A stretch of DNA of 40,506 nucleotides from Scleroderma bovista (lineage: Eukaryota > Basidiomycota > Agaricomycetes > Boletales > Sclerodermataceae), in NCBI GenBank assembly GCA_037178675.1, contig JAYMGJ010000768.1, forward strand, positions 1-40,506, read 5' to 3'. Both the position numbers and the translations under genes were made by a program. Positions 1-10,334 of the stretch are shown piece by piece. The notes under the pieces are model-generated. The model was given only the letters and a program-made list of their open reading frames with translations. It was not told the DNA's origin and did not search any database. How positions within the stretch are numbered: position 1 is the stretch's first letter; each line of letters opens with the position of its first letter.

Positions 1-257
1 AGTCGTATGGATGAAACCCATTCCGACCCCCCTCACCCCTGGCCGTCTTGACACTCTGATATTTTAGTGATGACATCAAAGGCTTCTTTGACACCTTCAT
101 CCGTGATGTCTGCGCCCTCGTCCACTTTTGCAGTATATGCATCCCGATCAAAGCAGAGAACATAGAACGAGTCTTCAGAGTGGTAATCAGTGCCTTGAAA
201 TTCTTATATGTACATGCACATATTTTGCATTGAGTCATCAGGAAAGATACACAACTA
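1..257 (+). other. possible 3' exon of an unrecognised plus-strand gene, cut by the window edge
   Basis: A short open stretch follows a pyrimidine-rich, AG-ending sequence near position 69. It codes for a coherent segment (DDIKGFFDTFIRDVCALVHF, then a continuation rich in Ile/Lys/Glu), after which a GTAATC at about 182 could be a splice donor. I do not recognise the family. The piece would lie convergent to KDZ-1. The support is weak: one short frame at the window edge without a visible start. Confidence 0.2.
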
Positions 258-772
258 TCAATCTACTATGTCCTGTAAAAAATCAGCGAAGGAATGAAGC
301 CCTGCCATGTCTTCTTCATGATCCACAAGGTCATGATCTCCTGGGTCATTGACATAGAGGTTGTAGAGTTCATCATAGGTAAGAGATGATTCTAAGAAAC
401 AAATTAGACAGACAGGTGCGTGAGGGAATGCAAACCTCACCCAGCACCGGCTCCTCATCTCAAATGTCAGCTGGCACGCCGAGAATAGGTGATTCTAGGA
501 AACAATTAGACTGACTAGTACATAAGGGAACATAAAAATCACCTGGCACCAGTTCCTCGTTTCGAAGATCAGCCAGTGTGTTACTCTCTTGACCAATAGC
601 TTCTGGTGGCACCACATCCTCGTCAGAATGAAATACCTGCAAATGGGTGCTGATGCCCCGTTGTCCAGCCAACCCATGCTGCTTCTTGATCTGATGTAAG
701 CGATGTATGTGAATTGCATTCACTGCTGCGCGAGGTCGGTGAAGGTGCTTGAGTTCGCATGCAAGTAGCAGC
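258..772 (-). pseudogene. KDZ-1 transposase, C-terminal segment (left of the gypsy insertion)
   Basis: Last part of a KDZ-family transposase reading leftwards. From 772 the frame gives the typical KDZ tail (an Ala-Ala-Val-Asn-Ala-Ile-His block followed by GLAGQRGIS). Two short introns follow, at 495-542 and 392-440, and the stop is at 258. The two introns and the exon between them are a tandem duplication with a period of about 103 bp. An in-frame TGA at 460-462 sits where the duplicated copy suggests Arg, so CGA to TGA is likely. The segment continues at 8546 across the gypsy element: removing one copy of the 4-bp target duplication keeps the frame open. KDZ proteins are fungal DDE-type DNA transposases; this copy is dead. 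Confidence 0.75.
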
Positions 773-1340
773 TGTAGGGGAAGGTGCAGGTTCGGGTGTT
801 CGAGAGGATAGGAAGTGAGAGATGAGATGAGAGACGGAAGTGATTTGGAACTCGGACGGTGAATGCTGTAGATACGATAGGAAACTTGTGACTTCTTAGA
901 CTGAGGACTCGGACATGAGATGCAGAACTGGGGGGGATTGGATTACTGCTGCTTGAGGCTGCTACAGGCGGCTTAAGTACAGTACTAATGACATCAAAGC
1001 ACAAGTGGCTCGACATCCGAGCAGACAATGTATCTAAGGTACAAAGAATACATCAAAGCTAAAATACAAGGGGCGGCAAAGCACTGAGAGGGCCGTGCCT
1101 AAGGACATAGGGCGCGGGATCTAACCTGGCCGCTTTGGTGTGTTGTAGATAACATACGTTTGCCCTGCCCTTTGTGGGTCTTGCTGGTTGCAGGATGATC
1201 GATACCAGTTACCCGGTACCGATCACAACTCACCCTGAGGTCCGCAGAAGGTGTCCTCACCAACGCCTGGGCCCTCTCAAGTGCTTCGTAGATCAGAAAT
1301 ATTTCGTAGTTGCGTAGCTAGGTCGTGTTAGTTCCTTACA
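773..1340 (-). repeat. 3' LTR of the gypsy element
   Basis: A 568-bp LTR. On the minus strand it starts TGTAAGGAACTAACACG and ends CCTTCCCCTACA. It is the partner of 7978-8545, with equal length, no indel and about 29 transitions between them. Confidence 0.93.
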
Positions 1341-1352
1341 CCTCCCCCTTAC
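1341..1352 (-). other. polypurine tract of the gypsy element
   Basis: On the minus strand the sequence GTAAGGGGGAGG directly abuts the 3' LTR, the expected position and composition of the plus-strand primer of an LTR retrotransposon. Confidence 0.8.
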
Positions 1353-1369
1353 TTAAATATCAACTGTCC

Positions 1370-2763
1370 TCAGTTGATCTCTTCATCTTTGATGGGAGCT
1401 GCACCAGCAAGATCTTTGGGATTGACAAACTGTGTGACTTCAAGAAGGTCGAGTGATCGCGAGAAATATGGAATGAGACGAAAGGCGGCGAATTTGAGCT
1501 TTGAAACCGTGCCGTTGACTTCGGCAAGACAATAAGATCCGTTTTGAGAGCACGAGACAACAACCATGGGACCAAAGTAGCGGGTCTTGCACTTGGCGTT
1601 GGATGTGGATGTGGGTTCGACCTTCTTGTTTAAGACCAAGGCAAGTGATCCAGGCTTGAAGTCAAAGTCGCAGATGGTGTTGGTGAAGCGGCGTTCAAAG
1701 TCGGCGATGGACGCGAAGCAACTCTTTAAAAGTTGTTCATGCATAGATGAAAGTTCGTTGTCTCTTTTGGCGAGCTGGCAGGTGCGGATGGTGATGAGGT
1801 CAGTAGTGTCGAGACGCTGGGAAATATCCGGGATCATAAAGGTGGCTTCAGAGATGTCGAATGGGAGGAGTGGCTCAATGCTGTGGGCCATATAATGAGG
1901 AGAGTGGCCGGTGGACTTTCGTGTGGTGACACGATCTGCCCAGAAGACGTGATGTGTGAGTGTTGGCCATTGTGTGATGTCGCCATTGCAAGCTTTGACG
2001 AGGGAATTGTGGATTGTGTGATGGGAACGTTCGACAATGCCATTTGCCTGGGAGTTGTATGCCGAGATACGAATGTGACGAATGTGGTATGTTTGCACAA
2101 GCCAGTCGAGTGTGGTGATGAAGGGTGTTCTGTTGTCGGTAACGATCTCTTTGAGTCCTCCCCAACGGCAGAGGATCTCTTCGAAAATGAAGGCGCCGAG
2201 GGTGCGACCTGTCTCTGTGCGAAGCATACAGAATTCTGGCCAAGCACATAGCGAGCAGCAAGCTTGCACAATGAATGAAAGCCCGTGGGACTTGGGCATG
2301 TGCATGGTGTTGATATGTGCTTTGCAGAAGAGCGGGGCTGGTGTAGCTATGACAGGCAGTAGAACTACTTTGTCGACGGAGCGGATCTGGCACTGATGGC
2401 ATGTCTTGATGTACCAAGTAACATCTTGGTCGAGTGAGGGCCACCAGAAGCGATCTGCGAGAGTATGTCAAGTGGGATAGAATCCACAATGGCCAAGCTT
2501 GTCGTGGATTTCTCGAAGGATGTTGATACGATCTGAGCCAAATACGACCTTCTGGTGTCATTTAGTCTTGTCACGTCACCAAAGTTGTTCGCCACGAACG
2601 AAGAAGTGTCTTGAGTAGCGAATAAGTCGAGCGTGTTCTTTCTCTGATACGGAAGCCGATAGGTGGAGATTCCGTAGGTAGTTGTCGACAAGCCGAAGAT
2701 CTTGGTCTCTTTTGCGCGTGTCGTCATCATTTGGTAGTTTGACTTCAATGTTTCCACTGGCAT
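1370..2763 (-). pseudogene. gypsy integrase domain, catalytic Asp replaced
   Basis: The 311-residue frame at 1370-2305, with extension upstream to about 2763, is a retroviral-type integrase that would splice element cDNA into the genome. A CHQC pair of the zinc-binding domain is visible just upstream of the core. The second catalytic Asp (IVTDNRTPF) and the Glu (NGIVERSH) of the DDE triad are present. At the first Asp, the position before TMHMP, the codon is AAC (Asn), so the triad is incomplete. A C-terminal part with a GPMVVV-type beta segment follows. The N-terminal part lies in other frames, so the domain is broken. Family assignment is secure; the copy is inactive. Confidence 0.85.
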
Positions 2764-2833
2764 CGTTCTCCCTTCCCTTCCCTATCAAAAAGGCAGCAAA
2801 CTTCTCCTCTTCGGCCCTTATTCCTCCTGCTAT

Positions 2834-4813
2834 TCATATACCGCATCCTAAGATGTCATCAATCCATTGGTCCACTTCTTCTTCACTTTCTTTGTCTCCT
2901 TCTTTGTCTTCTCCTCTCCATCTCCTAGATAGTCTGTCGGGACCCTGATGTTTAGTGGCAGAAACGTGTCGTAGCTTGAAATCAAATGTTTGAATACCGG
3001 CGAGCCAACGATTCATTGACGTGTTTGGTTGGATGTCAGGGTTATTCAGCATGCCCTTAATGTACTGCATGTCGACCTCTACAGTGAAGTTCTTGATGCC
3101 GATTATCCAAACTTTGACTGCTCTGAGCACGCGAAATAGACCATAAAGTTCAAGTTTAGCTTGTGAGTAACGAGATTCGCACCCATTCCACATAATTGAG
3201 CCGAAGCGGGCAGGACGGCGCTTTCCGTCATTGTCAATTTGAGAAAGGATGTATCCGGCCGCGATGTGAGATGAGTCGATGGTGAGAATTACTTCATTAA
3301 CGGATGAATAATCAAGCGGGCGAATCACAGGTGATGTAGCGACAGCTGATTTGAGAGTGTCCATGGCGGCTTGTTCTTGCTCTCCCCAAACAAAAGGTAC
3401 GTTGTTCCTTGTAAGGTGAACAAGAGGGTGAGAAGTGGCGGCGAAGTCCTTGATCCAGATGCGAACAGTTCCTGCAGTACTGAGAAAACCATGGACCTCG
3501 GTCTTGCTTTCGCATGGGGGCCAGTTTTGGACCTTGGATACTTTGGTCACATCGGGAATGCGTCCCTCGTACGTGCAGGTCTGACCGATGACAATTCGGA
3601 CTTCAGATCGGCACATGAAGAGCTTCTTTGCCGAGACTGTAGCTCCAGTGTGCTTGAGACGATGAAGGACGCGGTTGACATCATTGCAGTGCTCCCACAC
3701 GAAACATCGAATTCCTGGGTTATCGGTGGTGGTCTTGAATGTTCCGTTGGGTAGTTTGTAGCATGTGCATGGTCCAAGAACATTGATGTCATCCTGGAAA
3801 TTTGGGGCATGTCTATTTCATGCTGGAGGATAAATGTGACATCATTCTAAAAAACTGCTGGGGAATCAGTCCATCCTTGAGGGAGTACAGTGAGATGGAG
3901 TGTGCCCAGGGGCGTTTGGAATGTCGTGAGGTCGCAGGATTGTTCGGCAAGGACACGGTGATCATATTCGATCAATAAATCCATCATGGTGTATATGGAT
4001 CGCACAGCAGACTGCTCCGTGAAATGCTCAACATATGGAAGAGTTGCAGCATCTTTAATGGTGACCACATTGAGGGGGCTGGAGGTCATGGACGACTCAG
4101 ATTGATCCATTCTTCTTTGCAACACAGAACCACCTTGACTGATAGGAACTATTTGATGGCTCATAGACGCCAGAAGCAATCTTTGACTTGATGAGTTTGA
4201 TGACTTCATCACGAATGCCGGGTGGGATAGGGGACTGGCGGTGGACCCATGCGGTATGCTCAACTGTTGGAATTACCACGGGGTCAAAGTATTCATCACG
4301 GAATCGTCCCTTTTCTGATTCATCCCATGCAAGTTCTAACTCATTGATGCGGAGAATGTGGGCAGCAAGCTTCCATTCGTCAGGCCAGAGAAAATTATTG
4401 ACAATACCTAAATCTGTCATCTGTTCATGTGTGAGGCATTGACCACAAGAGAAGTCGGGGGGGTGAGGTGTTAATGGGGTCAGTGTGAGGAGGGGGTCTT
4501 CTGGGAAGCGTCGGATGATACGAGCGTGCTGAGGCATCGTAGTAGCGACTGGTTTGACACGATTTGTGACCTTTTTATATGCGAAGGTGTGGCGGATAGG
4601 ATCCAGATCATACTGGGCGCGGAGGGCTTCTTCTGTGAATTGTGTAGTTGTAATTGCCATGCTTGGCACAGAAGCAAACTGAAGAGCACACGAGATACTC
4701 TCGCAGACAGCGGTGAAGAAAGCAAGCGACTCAGCTGGTCCTTGGAATGGTCTGGGGGTGGTGGTAACTCGGCGGAGGTTGGATGGGTTGCAAGGGTTGT
4801 GGATAATGATGTG
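2834..4813 (-). pseudogene. gypsy reverse transcriptase and RNase H, interrupted by stops
   Basis: In minus-strand order: a linker, the start of the RT palm (GVYEPSNSSYQSRWFCVAKK), an in-frame TGA at 4097-4099 where the family has Arg before the VHDLQPLN motif, the LPQGWTDSP motif, a TAG at 3847-3849, the active-site pair in FQDDINVLG near 3800, and a thumb and connection region. RNase H follows (LTIDSSHIAAGYILSQ, then a Glu in KLELYGL). The stretch 2834-3700 is one open frame of 288 residues. The RT copies genomic RNA and RNase H removes it. Both stops can be explained by C to T changes (CGA to TGA, CAG to TAG). Confidence 0.87.
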
Positions 4814-4821
4814 AACGTCAT

Positions 4822-5371
4822 TAGAGTTTAAAAGTCCAGTCCAGTCCGGTTTTTTTGCCTTTTTTGGAAGAGGACCGGACTGGACCGCTTTTGGAAGCCT
4901 GGGAATGGTTCATGGACTGCTTAAAGACTGGTCCAAAGTGGTTGCAACTGGTTTTCAAAAAGACCGGTCCAAAACTGCTAAAAAAACCAGTCCAAACCAC
5001 TAAAAAACCAGTTTTTTTGCATTTTATTGATGTTTTTCACATCAAAGGTGTGTCAGATAGCATCTAAATACTATTTATAGACTGTAGTAATTATATACAA
5101 GTCATTATATATTTATTTGTGCCATATTTCATCCAAAAAGATCAGTTTTACACCCCTTAAGACCCACTGCAGGCCAAAATTAGCCTGTAATATAGGGGTT
5201 TTTATACCATATATGTATTGCTTACATAATGCGGTTGCAACCGGTTGCAACCAGTCTTTTTCATCATTCTCAAAAGTAGGCAACTGGCAACTGCAGTCCG
5301 GTTGCGACCAGTCCAGTCCAGTCCAGTTTCTGGTCTTTTTGCAGTCCTATGGACTGGACTTTTAAACTCTA
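4822..5371 (+). mobile_element. hAT-type MITE, copy A, inside the gypsy element
   Basis: A 550-bp non-autonomous DNA element. Terminal inverted repeats start TAGAGTTTAAAAGTCCAGTCC, and subterminal AGTCC/GGTCC motifs are repeated many times. The perfect 8-bp duplication AACGTCAT flanks it (4814-4821 and 5372-5379); 8-bp duplications are the hAT signature. It splits the gypsy polyprotein between protease and RT. Short ORFs inside are shared with copy B but show no transposase motif. Copy B at 9785-10334 is its near-identical inverted twin, so the insertion is recent. Confidence 0.92.
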
Positions 5372-5989
5372 AACGTCATCGTCATCTTCGTCCTTCTTAA
5401 GACGGACTAGACGTTGCCAAGGACGACCAAGTAGAAGGCGATATGGTGCGTCTGGAATGTCGAAAGCATGGGCCCAGGTCTTGAGACCATCTACAACGAT
5501 TTCGAGCATTTCCAGGCAGCCGGGCATGTGCTGAATGCCGCCGTTTGCAGTTTGCATGTGCATCTTGACATTGGAATTTATTTTGGCCTGAGATGCCTTC
5601 CAGATGTCTTCACGTATGACGACTATTTCGGACCCATCATCAAGGAGTGCCAGCTCTTCATGGACTCCATTGACGGTTACCTTGAGCTCGCGCAGTGGTG
5701 TCGAGTACTCAACATGAGGAGGGCAGATGGTGGAGACTTCGTTGGTGGCTGCAAAAGAGGGAATATGGTGGGTTTTCGCGTAGTCAACTGCCTCTTTCCA
5801 AAGGTCTGGGCTGATAGTGAGGAGATCACCGACCATGATACTGGGAACGATAACATCGAGTATTTTGCTGAAGGTCTGTTTAGTGATGGCTGGATTCATG
5901 GCCTTGGATTCATAGGTGTAAGCGGGGGTGCGCTTGTCGAGTGAGCTTGAGGGATCGTTGCTGAGGACTCGTTCGCTAGGTTTGACCAT
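5369..5989 (-). pseudogene. gypsy aspartic protease region
   Basis: An open frame of 206 residues between gag and the MITE. It contains an aspartic-protease active-site motif of the D-x-G-S type (ALLDDGSEIVVI) and the downstream APYRLLLGRPW block that closes retropepsin-like domains in fungal gypsy elements. The protease would cut the Gag-Pol precursor. Downstream continuity into RT is lost through the MITE at 4822-5371. Confidence 0.82.
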
Positions 5990-7354
5990 GTCCTCACCCT
6001 TTTTTGTGCTGTCGCCTTTCCCTTGCTTCTAGTAATTGCGCAGATGTCTGCTTCCTCCTCTACCTCTGTAATCACTGCATTGTTCTCTGCAATGGGCATG
6101 CACTGAAAGACATATGTGGCTGGGTCAGGGTCATTGGCAGTGTATGTGGTTGAGGATATATGGGGCGGAGGGTCGCGTCTAAAATTAGATGTAGTTGGTA
6201 GGACGTCTGATGTTGAAGCCTGTACCGGCAGTGTGTTTCCATAATGTTCGTCGATGGTGGTACAAAGTAGACTGGTGCTGTGATGGCGGCGAATGCGGGA
6301 ACCATCAGGATATGAGAGGTACCGATCCTTGTGAACAATTCGGCCAGCATGAATGTAATCCTCAACGACATGGCATTGGCTGACAAGGTGCTGCCCTCTG
6401 CACATGAAGCAGTTGCCAGAAGGCGGCGCTGTGACAGTAGAGCTTGTAGTTGAAAAGGTCTGGTGGACGGGGGCTGCGCAAGGCCTGGCTCCAGCCGGGA
6501 GTGGCCATATTTCTGCAGCAGCAATTGACAGACAGATAAGGTGGGTGTAGCATCCAGCGTAGGCTGAATCATGAACATCAAGACAACTTATGCGACGACT
6601 GAGCTCGTCAACTTCATCAATGAGTGACTTTGACTCATCAAAACGGACAGTCTTCGTCTGAACCTCCTGGCGTGCATCGCCAGGGTAACAATATTTATCC
6701 TCGTTGTAGCTAGGGCGCGAAGGGGCAGTCTTGATGTCGGACGGAGGTACTGAGTCACGAACTGAGTGGAGGCGAAGGGTCACCGGATCATTCTTGTCAA
6801 CATCAAACCTATCATTAGTGAGAACGACCCATCCAGCCTTGATAACCTTTTCAAAATTGGGATGTTCTGTGTGATCGAACTTCTTGTTGTAACTGGAGCG
6901 AGGTGGCGTGATGGATGTGCCTCAGAAGGCCCTGCCAGAACAATTTGTCTCGCTCGCGCTCAGAAATCTTGCTGTTCTTTACGAGCCAAGTGGCGACAGG
7001 GCGGAATTGTTGCGAGAACTCCATGAGCTCAGTCTCTGTAGATATATCTAAATCTGCGTGAGTAAGGACAATGCGCTCCAGATCGCGGTAGGTATATTGC
7101 ATGCCCTTCTCCGTGCCAGGGTATTTGTCGATAACCCTAGCCTTGAATGCTTTGTAATCCACGGCATCATACTCAGGAAGAGATATCCAGAGCCGTTTTG
7201 TAGCGGAATTGATATATCGGAGGACCACACGACACTGTTCTCTACTGGTGAGACCACATGAATTGGCCAGATCTTCGAATTGGGTGAAAAAGTTGAGGAG
7301 ATCCCCAGTGTGTCCAGAGAAAGATGGTGCCTCCTTGGATCCCGTGCCGGGCAT
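5896..7354 (-). pseudogene. gypsy Gag with zinc knuckle, frameshifted
   Basis: The N-terminal 167 residues (6851-7354) have the helical capsid pattern of gypsy Gag, including TELMEFSQQFRPVATWLV. The frame then ends near 6851, and the continuation lies in another frame down to 5896, so there is a frameshift around 6880-6900. The second part carries a CCHC-like nucleic-acid-binding knuckle (CFMCRGQHLVSQC), one residue shorter than the canonical spacing. Gag packages the element RNA. The start was chosen as the first Met of the capsid-like frame. Confidence 0.75.
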
Positions 7355-7957
7355 CCCTCAGAAGCCTGTGGCAGTATTAGACATGGCGGCTGTGTTAGGA
7401 CTTGGGGTAGTATTTAGTGGGGGCTGAGTTGTGGGCGCAGTAACAGTGTCAGGGGCTGTAATGGATGGTGTCAGCTGAGTATGGATGACTGGGGATGATG
7501 GGGGTGCGGAAGCTCACAATGGGCGGGAGGTATTGGCTGGCTGGGATGGCTTGTGATAACGACTCGGCTGTGGAGCAGCTTCTGTATAAGTTTTACCGCT
7601 CTGAGTGCTAGGAATGGTGGGCGAAGGCTGTTCAGCAGCGATTGTCGAAGATCAAGACTGGGGCGATGGAGTCAGGAGTGATGATGGCAAATCAGGAAAA
7701 TCAGCTGGGTGCAGACGAAACAGCGCTGATGGCAGACAGATATTTCTGGACTGTGCTGGGGTGTCTTCTATAGGCCTTTCGGACGGCTGGGGATGGCTCT
7801 CTTGCCTACGGATGGGCGTACTTTCTTCGATCTGTGGCGGAATAGTGAAATATGACTTGATACTAGAACTCGAAGTTCTCTAAAAAGGAACCTAGGAATA
7901 ATCAAAGGCACGAGGCAGAGAGGGGGGTGCAAGGTCAAGGTCCAGGGGGGTCCTTTG
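7355..7957. other. gypsy leader between primer-binding site and gag
   Basis: About 600 bp, Thr/Pro/Ser-like low-complexity composition if read on the minus strand, no continuous frame with recognisable motifs. Either 5' leader or a decayed N-terminus of Gag. Confidence 0.5.
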
Positions 7958-7975
7958 AACTTGCGGTGGGCTCCA
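7958..7975 (-). other. putative primer-binding site of the gypsy element
   Basis: Two bases inside the 5' LTR, the plus strand reads like a tRNA 3' end (AACTTGCGGTGGGCTCCA, ending in CCA), so the minus-strand RNA begins TGGAGCCC and could pair with a tRNA. The tRNA species was not identified. Confidence 0.65.
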
Positions 7976-7977
7976 GA

Positions 7978-8545
7978 TGTAGGGGAAGGTGCGGGTTCGG
8001 GTGTTTGAGAGGACAGGAAGTGAGAGATGAGATGAGAGACAGAAGTGATTCGGAACTCGGATGGTGAATGCTGTAGATACGATAGGAAACTTGTGACTTC
8101 TTAGACTGAGGACTCGGACGTGAGATGCGGAACTGGGGGGGATCGGATTACTGCTGCTTGAGGCTGCTACAGGCGGCTTAAGTACAGTACTAATGACGTC
8201 AAAGCACAAGTGGCTCGACATCCGAGCAGACAATGTATCTAAGGTACAAAGAATACGTCAAAGCTAAAATACAAGGGGCGGCAAAGCACTGAGAGGGCCA
8301 TGCCTAAGGACATAGGGCACGGGATCTAACCTGGCCGCTTTGGTGTGTTGTAGATAACATACGTCCGCCCTGCCCTTTGTGGGTCTTGCCAGTCGCAGGA
8401 CAATCGATACCAGTTACCCAGTACCAATCACAACTCACCCTGAGGTCCACAGAAGGTGTCCTCACCAATGCCCGGGCCCTCTCGAGTGCTTTGTAGATCG
8501 GAAATATTTTGTAGTTGCGTAGCTAGGTCGTGTTAGTTCCTTACA
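7978..8545 (-). repeat. 5' LTR of the gypsy element
   Basis: 568 bp, the same boundaries as the 3' LTR. Differences from the partner are transitions only, almost all at sites that are CG in one copy and TG or CA in the other. Confidence 0.93.
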
Positions 8546-9784
8546 CAGCTCAGAATCATGAAGGTTGGAAATGGTTTGTAATACTTCCCTCTCTTTGTCA
8601 TGTATAGCTGTCCGTAAGCGACGAATCTCAACATTTAGCCTTGTAACTTCTTCCTTTGCATGACATAATTTGAAGAATTTGGCTGTTGTGCTATGGACTG
8701 CTGGTTTGGCCCAAATGCGCTCCTGAACATCATCTCGTGTGTGCTGAAGTAGGTTGAATTCACCTAAAAACATGTATTGGGTAATATCCTTCCATGAAAT
8801 GGGCGGCCACGGCAGGTTAAGTGCTGCTGCTTGAACATTATACTATGCAATTGCTTTCCGAATGGTTTCAGATCTCCGCTGAAGACCCTTGCTGATCTGC
8901 TGACGGAGTTTATACCCTATCGCGCCACGTAATCCATCGCCAAAGCAAGTCACAACCACTTCTTACCTGTGCCAGACATTGAAAGCTTAGAGAGCTCAAA
9001 TAGGTGCATGACAACTAGTCGTTCCAGCTCTCCCAATGCTTCACAGTAATTGCCAAACATAGCTTCTTCCTTGTAGCAGTTGTACTCCTTCACCACCAAC
9101 ACTCCAGGGGGACTCGAGTCCAAGCTGGCCTTGTATATGTGCAGCTAATGCTTCCATGTTCTGCAATTTCGCATATGCAAGGTCAACCTGAATATGTGCC
9201 TGATTGATGGTGGCTGCGATTGCATTGAAGTCACCCTGTACGACCCCACTCAGTGCACCATTAGCAACTTTGCAAGCAGCGCTCCAAGCCAGTCTAAATA
9301 TAATTGTCAATAATTCAGATGCAAATGAATGGCCGATAATTGTACTTTTTTTCTTCGAGGTCATCAAGGACTTGCACATATTGCATTCGTAGTACATCCT
9401 GTGGTGGTGGCTGCTTGAGCAAACTAAGATATGCACGTTCTTCAGTAAGGAACCATGGGAAATCATCATCAGAAAGATTCAAGGCAGCCTTGAGGATGGC
9501 AAGTTCATTGCTGAGTTGGCGAATTGTCTCCGTCGCTTCTCGGTAATGGTTGCGAATAAAATGTGCTAAGATATCAATCAATGACAGCAAATATTGGATG
9601 GGAACAATACGTACTAAGCACCTCATATTTGTCTTGATTCCAAAACATGAAGTGTTCCTTGATCACTTGGTGTTGATGAAATCGTGTCGCATGCCATATA
9701 CTTCAGGCCAGCTCATTGGATGCAGAGAAAACATGTTCGCAACCTTCGCCCTCCGTATTTCCAGTGCCTTCAATGTACAATGAA
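8546..9784 (-). pseudogene. KDZ-1 transposase, C-terminal third between gypsy and MITE insertions
   Basis: Continues KDZ-1 leftward from the MITE. Just after the insertion comes the acidic active-site block typical of KDZ (EGEGCEHVFSASNELA). It is followed by the coiled, charged region (frames at 9315-9626 and 9041-9469), then a C-terminal block with an EFNLLQ motif and a helix rich in Arg/Glu (LNVEIRRLRTAIHDKERE). It stops exactly at the gypsy insertion in the sequence for NLHDSEL. An in-frame TAG at 8843-8845 interrupts the block near AIA-YN, consistent with C to T at a Gln codon. The Glu of the proposed DDE/DDE-like centre is preserved, but the gene is dead through insertions and stops. 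Confidence 0.75.
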
Positions 9785-10334
9785 TAGAGTTTAAAAGTCC
9801 AGTCCATAGGACCACAAAAAGACCAGAAACTGGACTGGACTGGACTGGTCGCAACCGGACTGCAGTTGCCAGTTGCCTACTTTTGAGAATGATGAAAAAG
9901 ACTGGTTGCAACCGGTTGCAACCGCATTATGTAAGCAATACATATATGGTATAAAAACCCCTATATTACAGGCTAATTTTGGCCTGCAGTGGGTCTTAAG
10001 GGGTGTAAAACTGATCTTTTTGGATGAAATATGGCACAAATAAATATATAATGACTTGTATATAATTACTACAGTCTATAAATAGTATTTAGATGCTATC
10101 TGACACACCTTTGATGTGAAAAACATCAATAAAATGCAAAAAAACTGGTTTTTTAGTGGTTTGGACTGGTTTTTTTAGCAGTTTTGGACCGGTCTTTTTG
10201 AAAACCAGTTGCAACCACTTTGGACCAGTCTTTAAGCAGTCCATGAACCATTCCCAGGCTTCCAAAAGCGGTCCAGTCCGGTCCTCTTCCAAAAAAGGCA
10301 AAAAAACCGGACTGGACTGGACTTTTAAACTCTA
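9785..10334 (-). mobile_element. hAT-type MITE, copy B, inside KDZ-1
   Basis: 550 bp, the inverted twin of copy A. Same TIRs and length, flanked by the perfect 8-bp duplication ACAATGAA (9777-9784 and 10335-10342). It splits the KDZ-1 codons for a WHSLY segment; taking it out with one duplication leaves the frame open. The only difference I see from copy A is a two-base site near the end (GTGG here, GCAG in copy A on the same strand), the two decay products of one CpG. Confidence 0.93.

Larger units (their letters stand above)
773..8545 (-). mobile_element. Ty3/gypsy LTR retrotransposon, full length but decayed
   Basis: Complete LTR-to-LTR element of 7773 bp in minus orientation, with gag, protease, RT/RNase H and integrase in that order (gypsy order). 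The LTRs are 568 bp each (TG...CA) and the element is flanked by the exact 4-bp duplication CAGC (769-772 and 8546-8549). It has inserted into the 3' part of KDZ-1. Its coding frames are broken by transitions (TGA at 4097-4099, TAG at 3847-3849), by a frameshift in gag and by a MITE at 4822-5371. LTR divergence of about 5 percent, all transitions, points to an old insertion exposed to CpG decay. A solo LTR of the same family lies at 19701-20256 on the opposite strand. Confidence 0.93.

Noticed and set aside
773..8545. Classical RIP of the CpA to TpA kind
   Set aside because: Changes are CpG to TpG/CpA, not CpA to TpA; methylation-driven CpG decay fits better.
9791..10301. 82- and 70-residue ORFs inside the MITEs (also in copy A)
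   Set aside because: They have no transposase motif and are identical only because the MITE copies are; they cover TIR and subterminal repeats.
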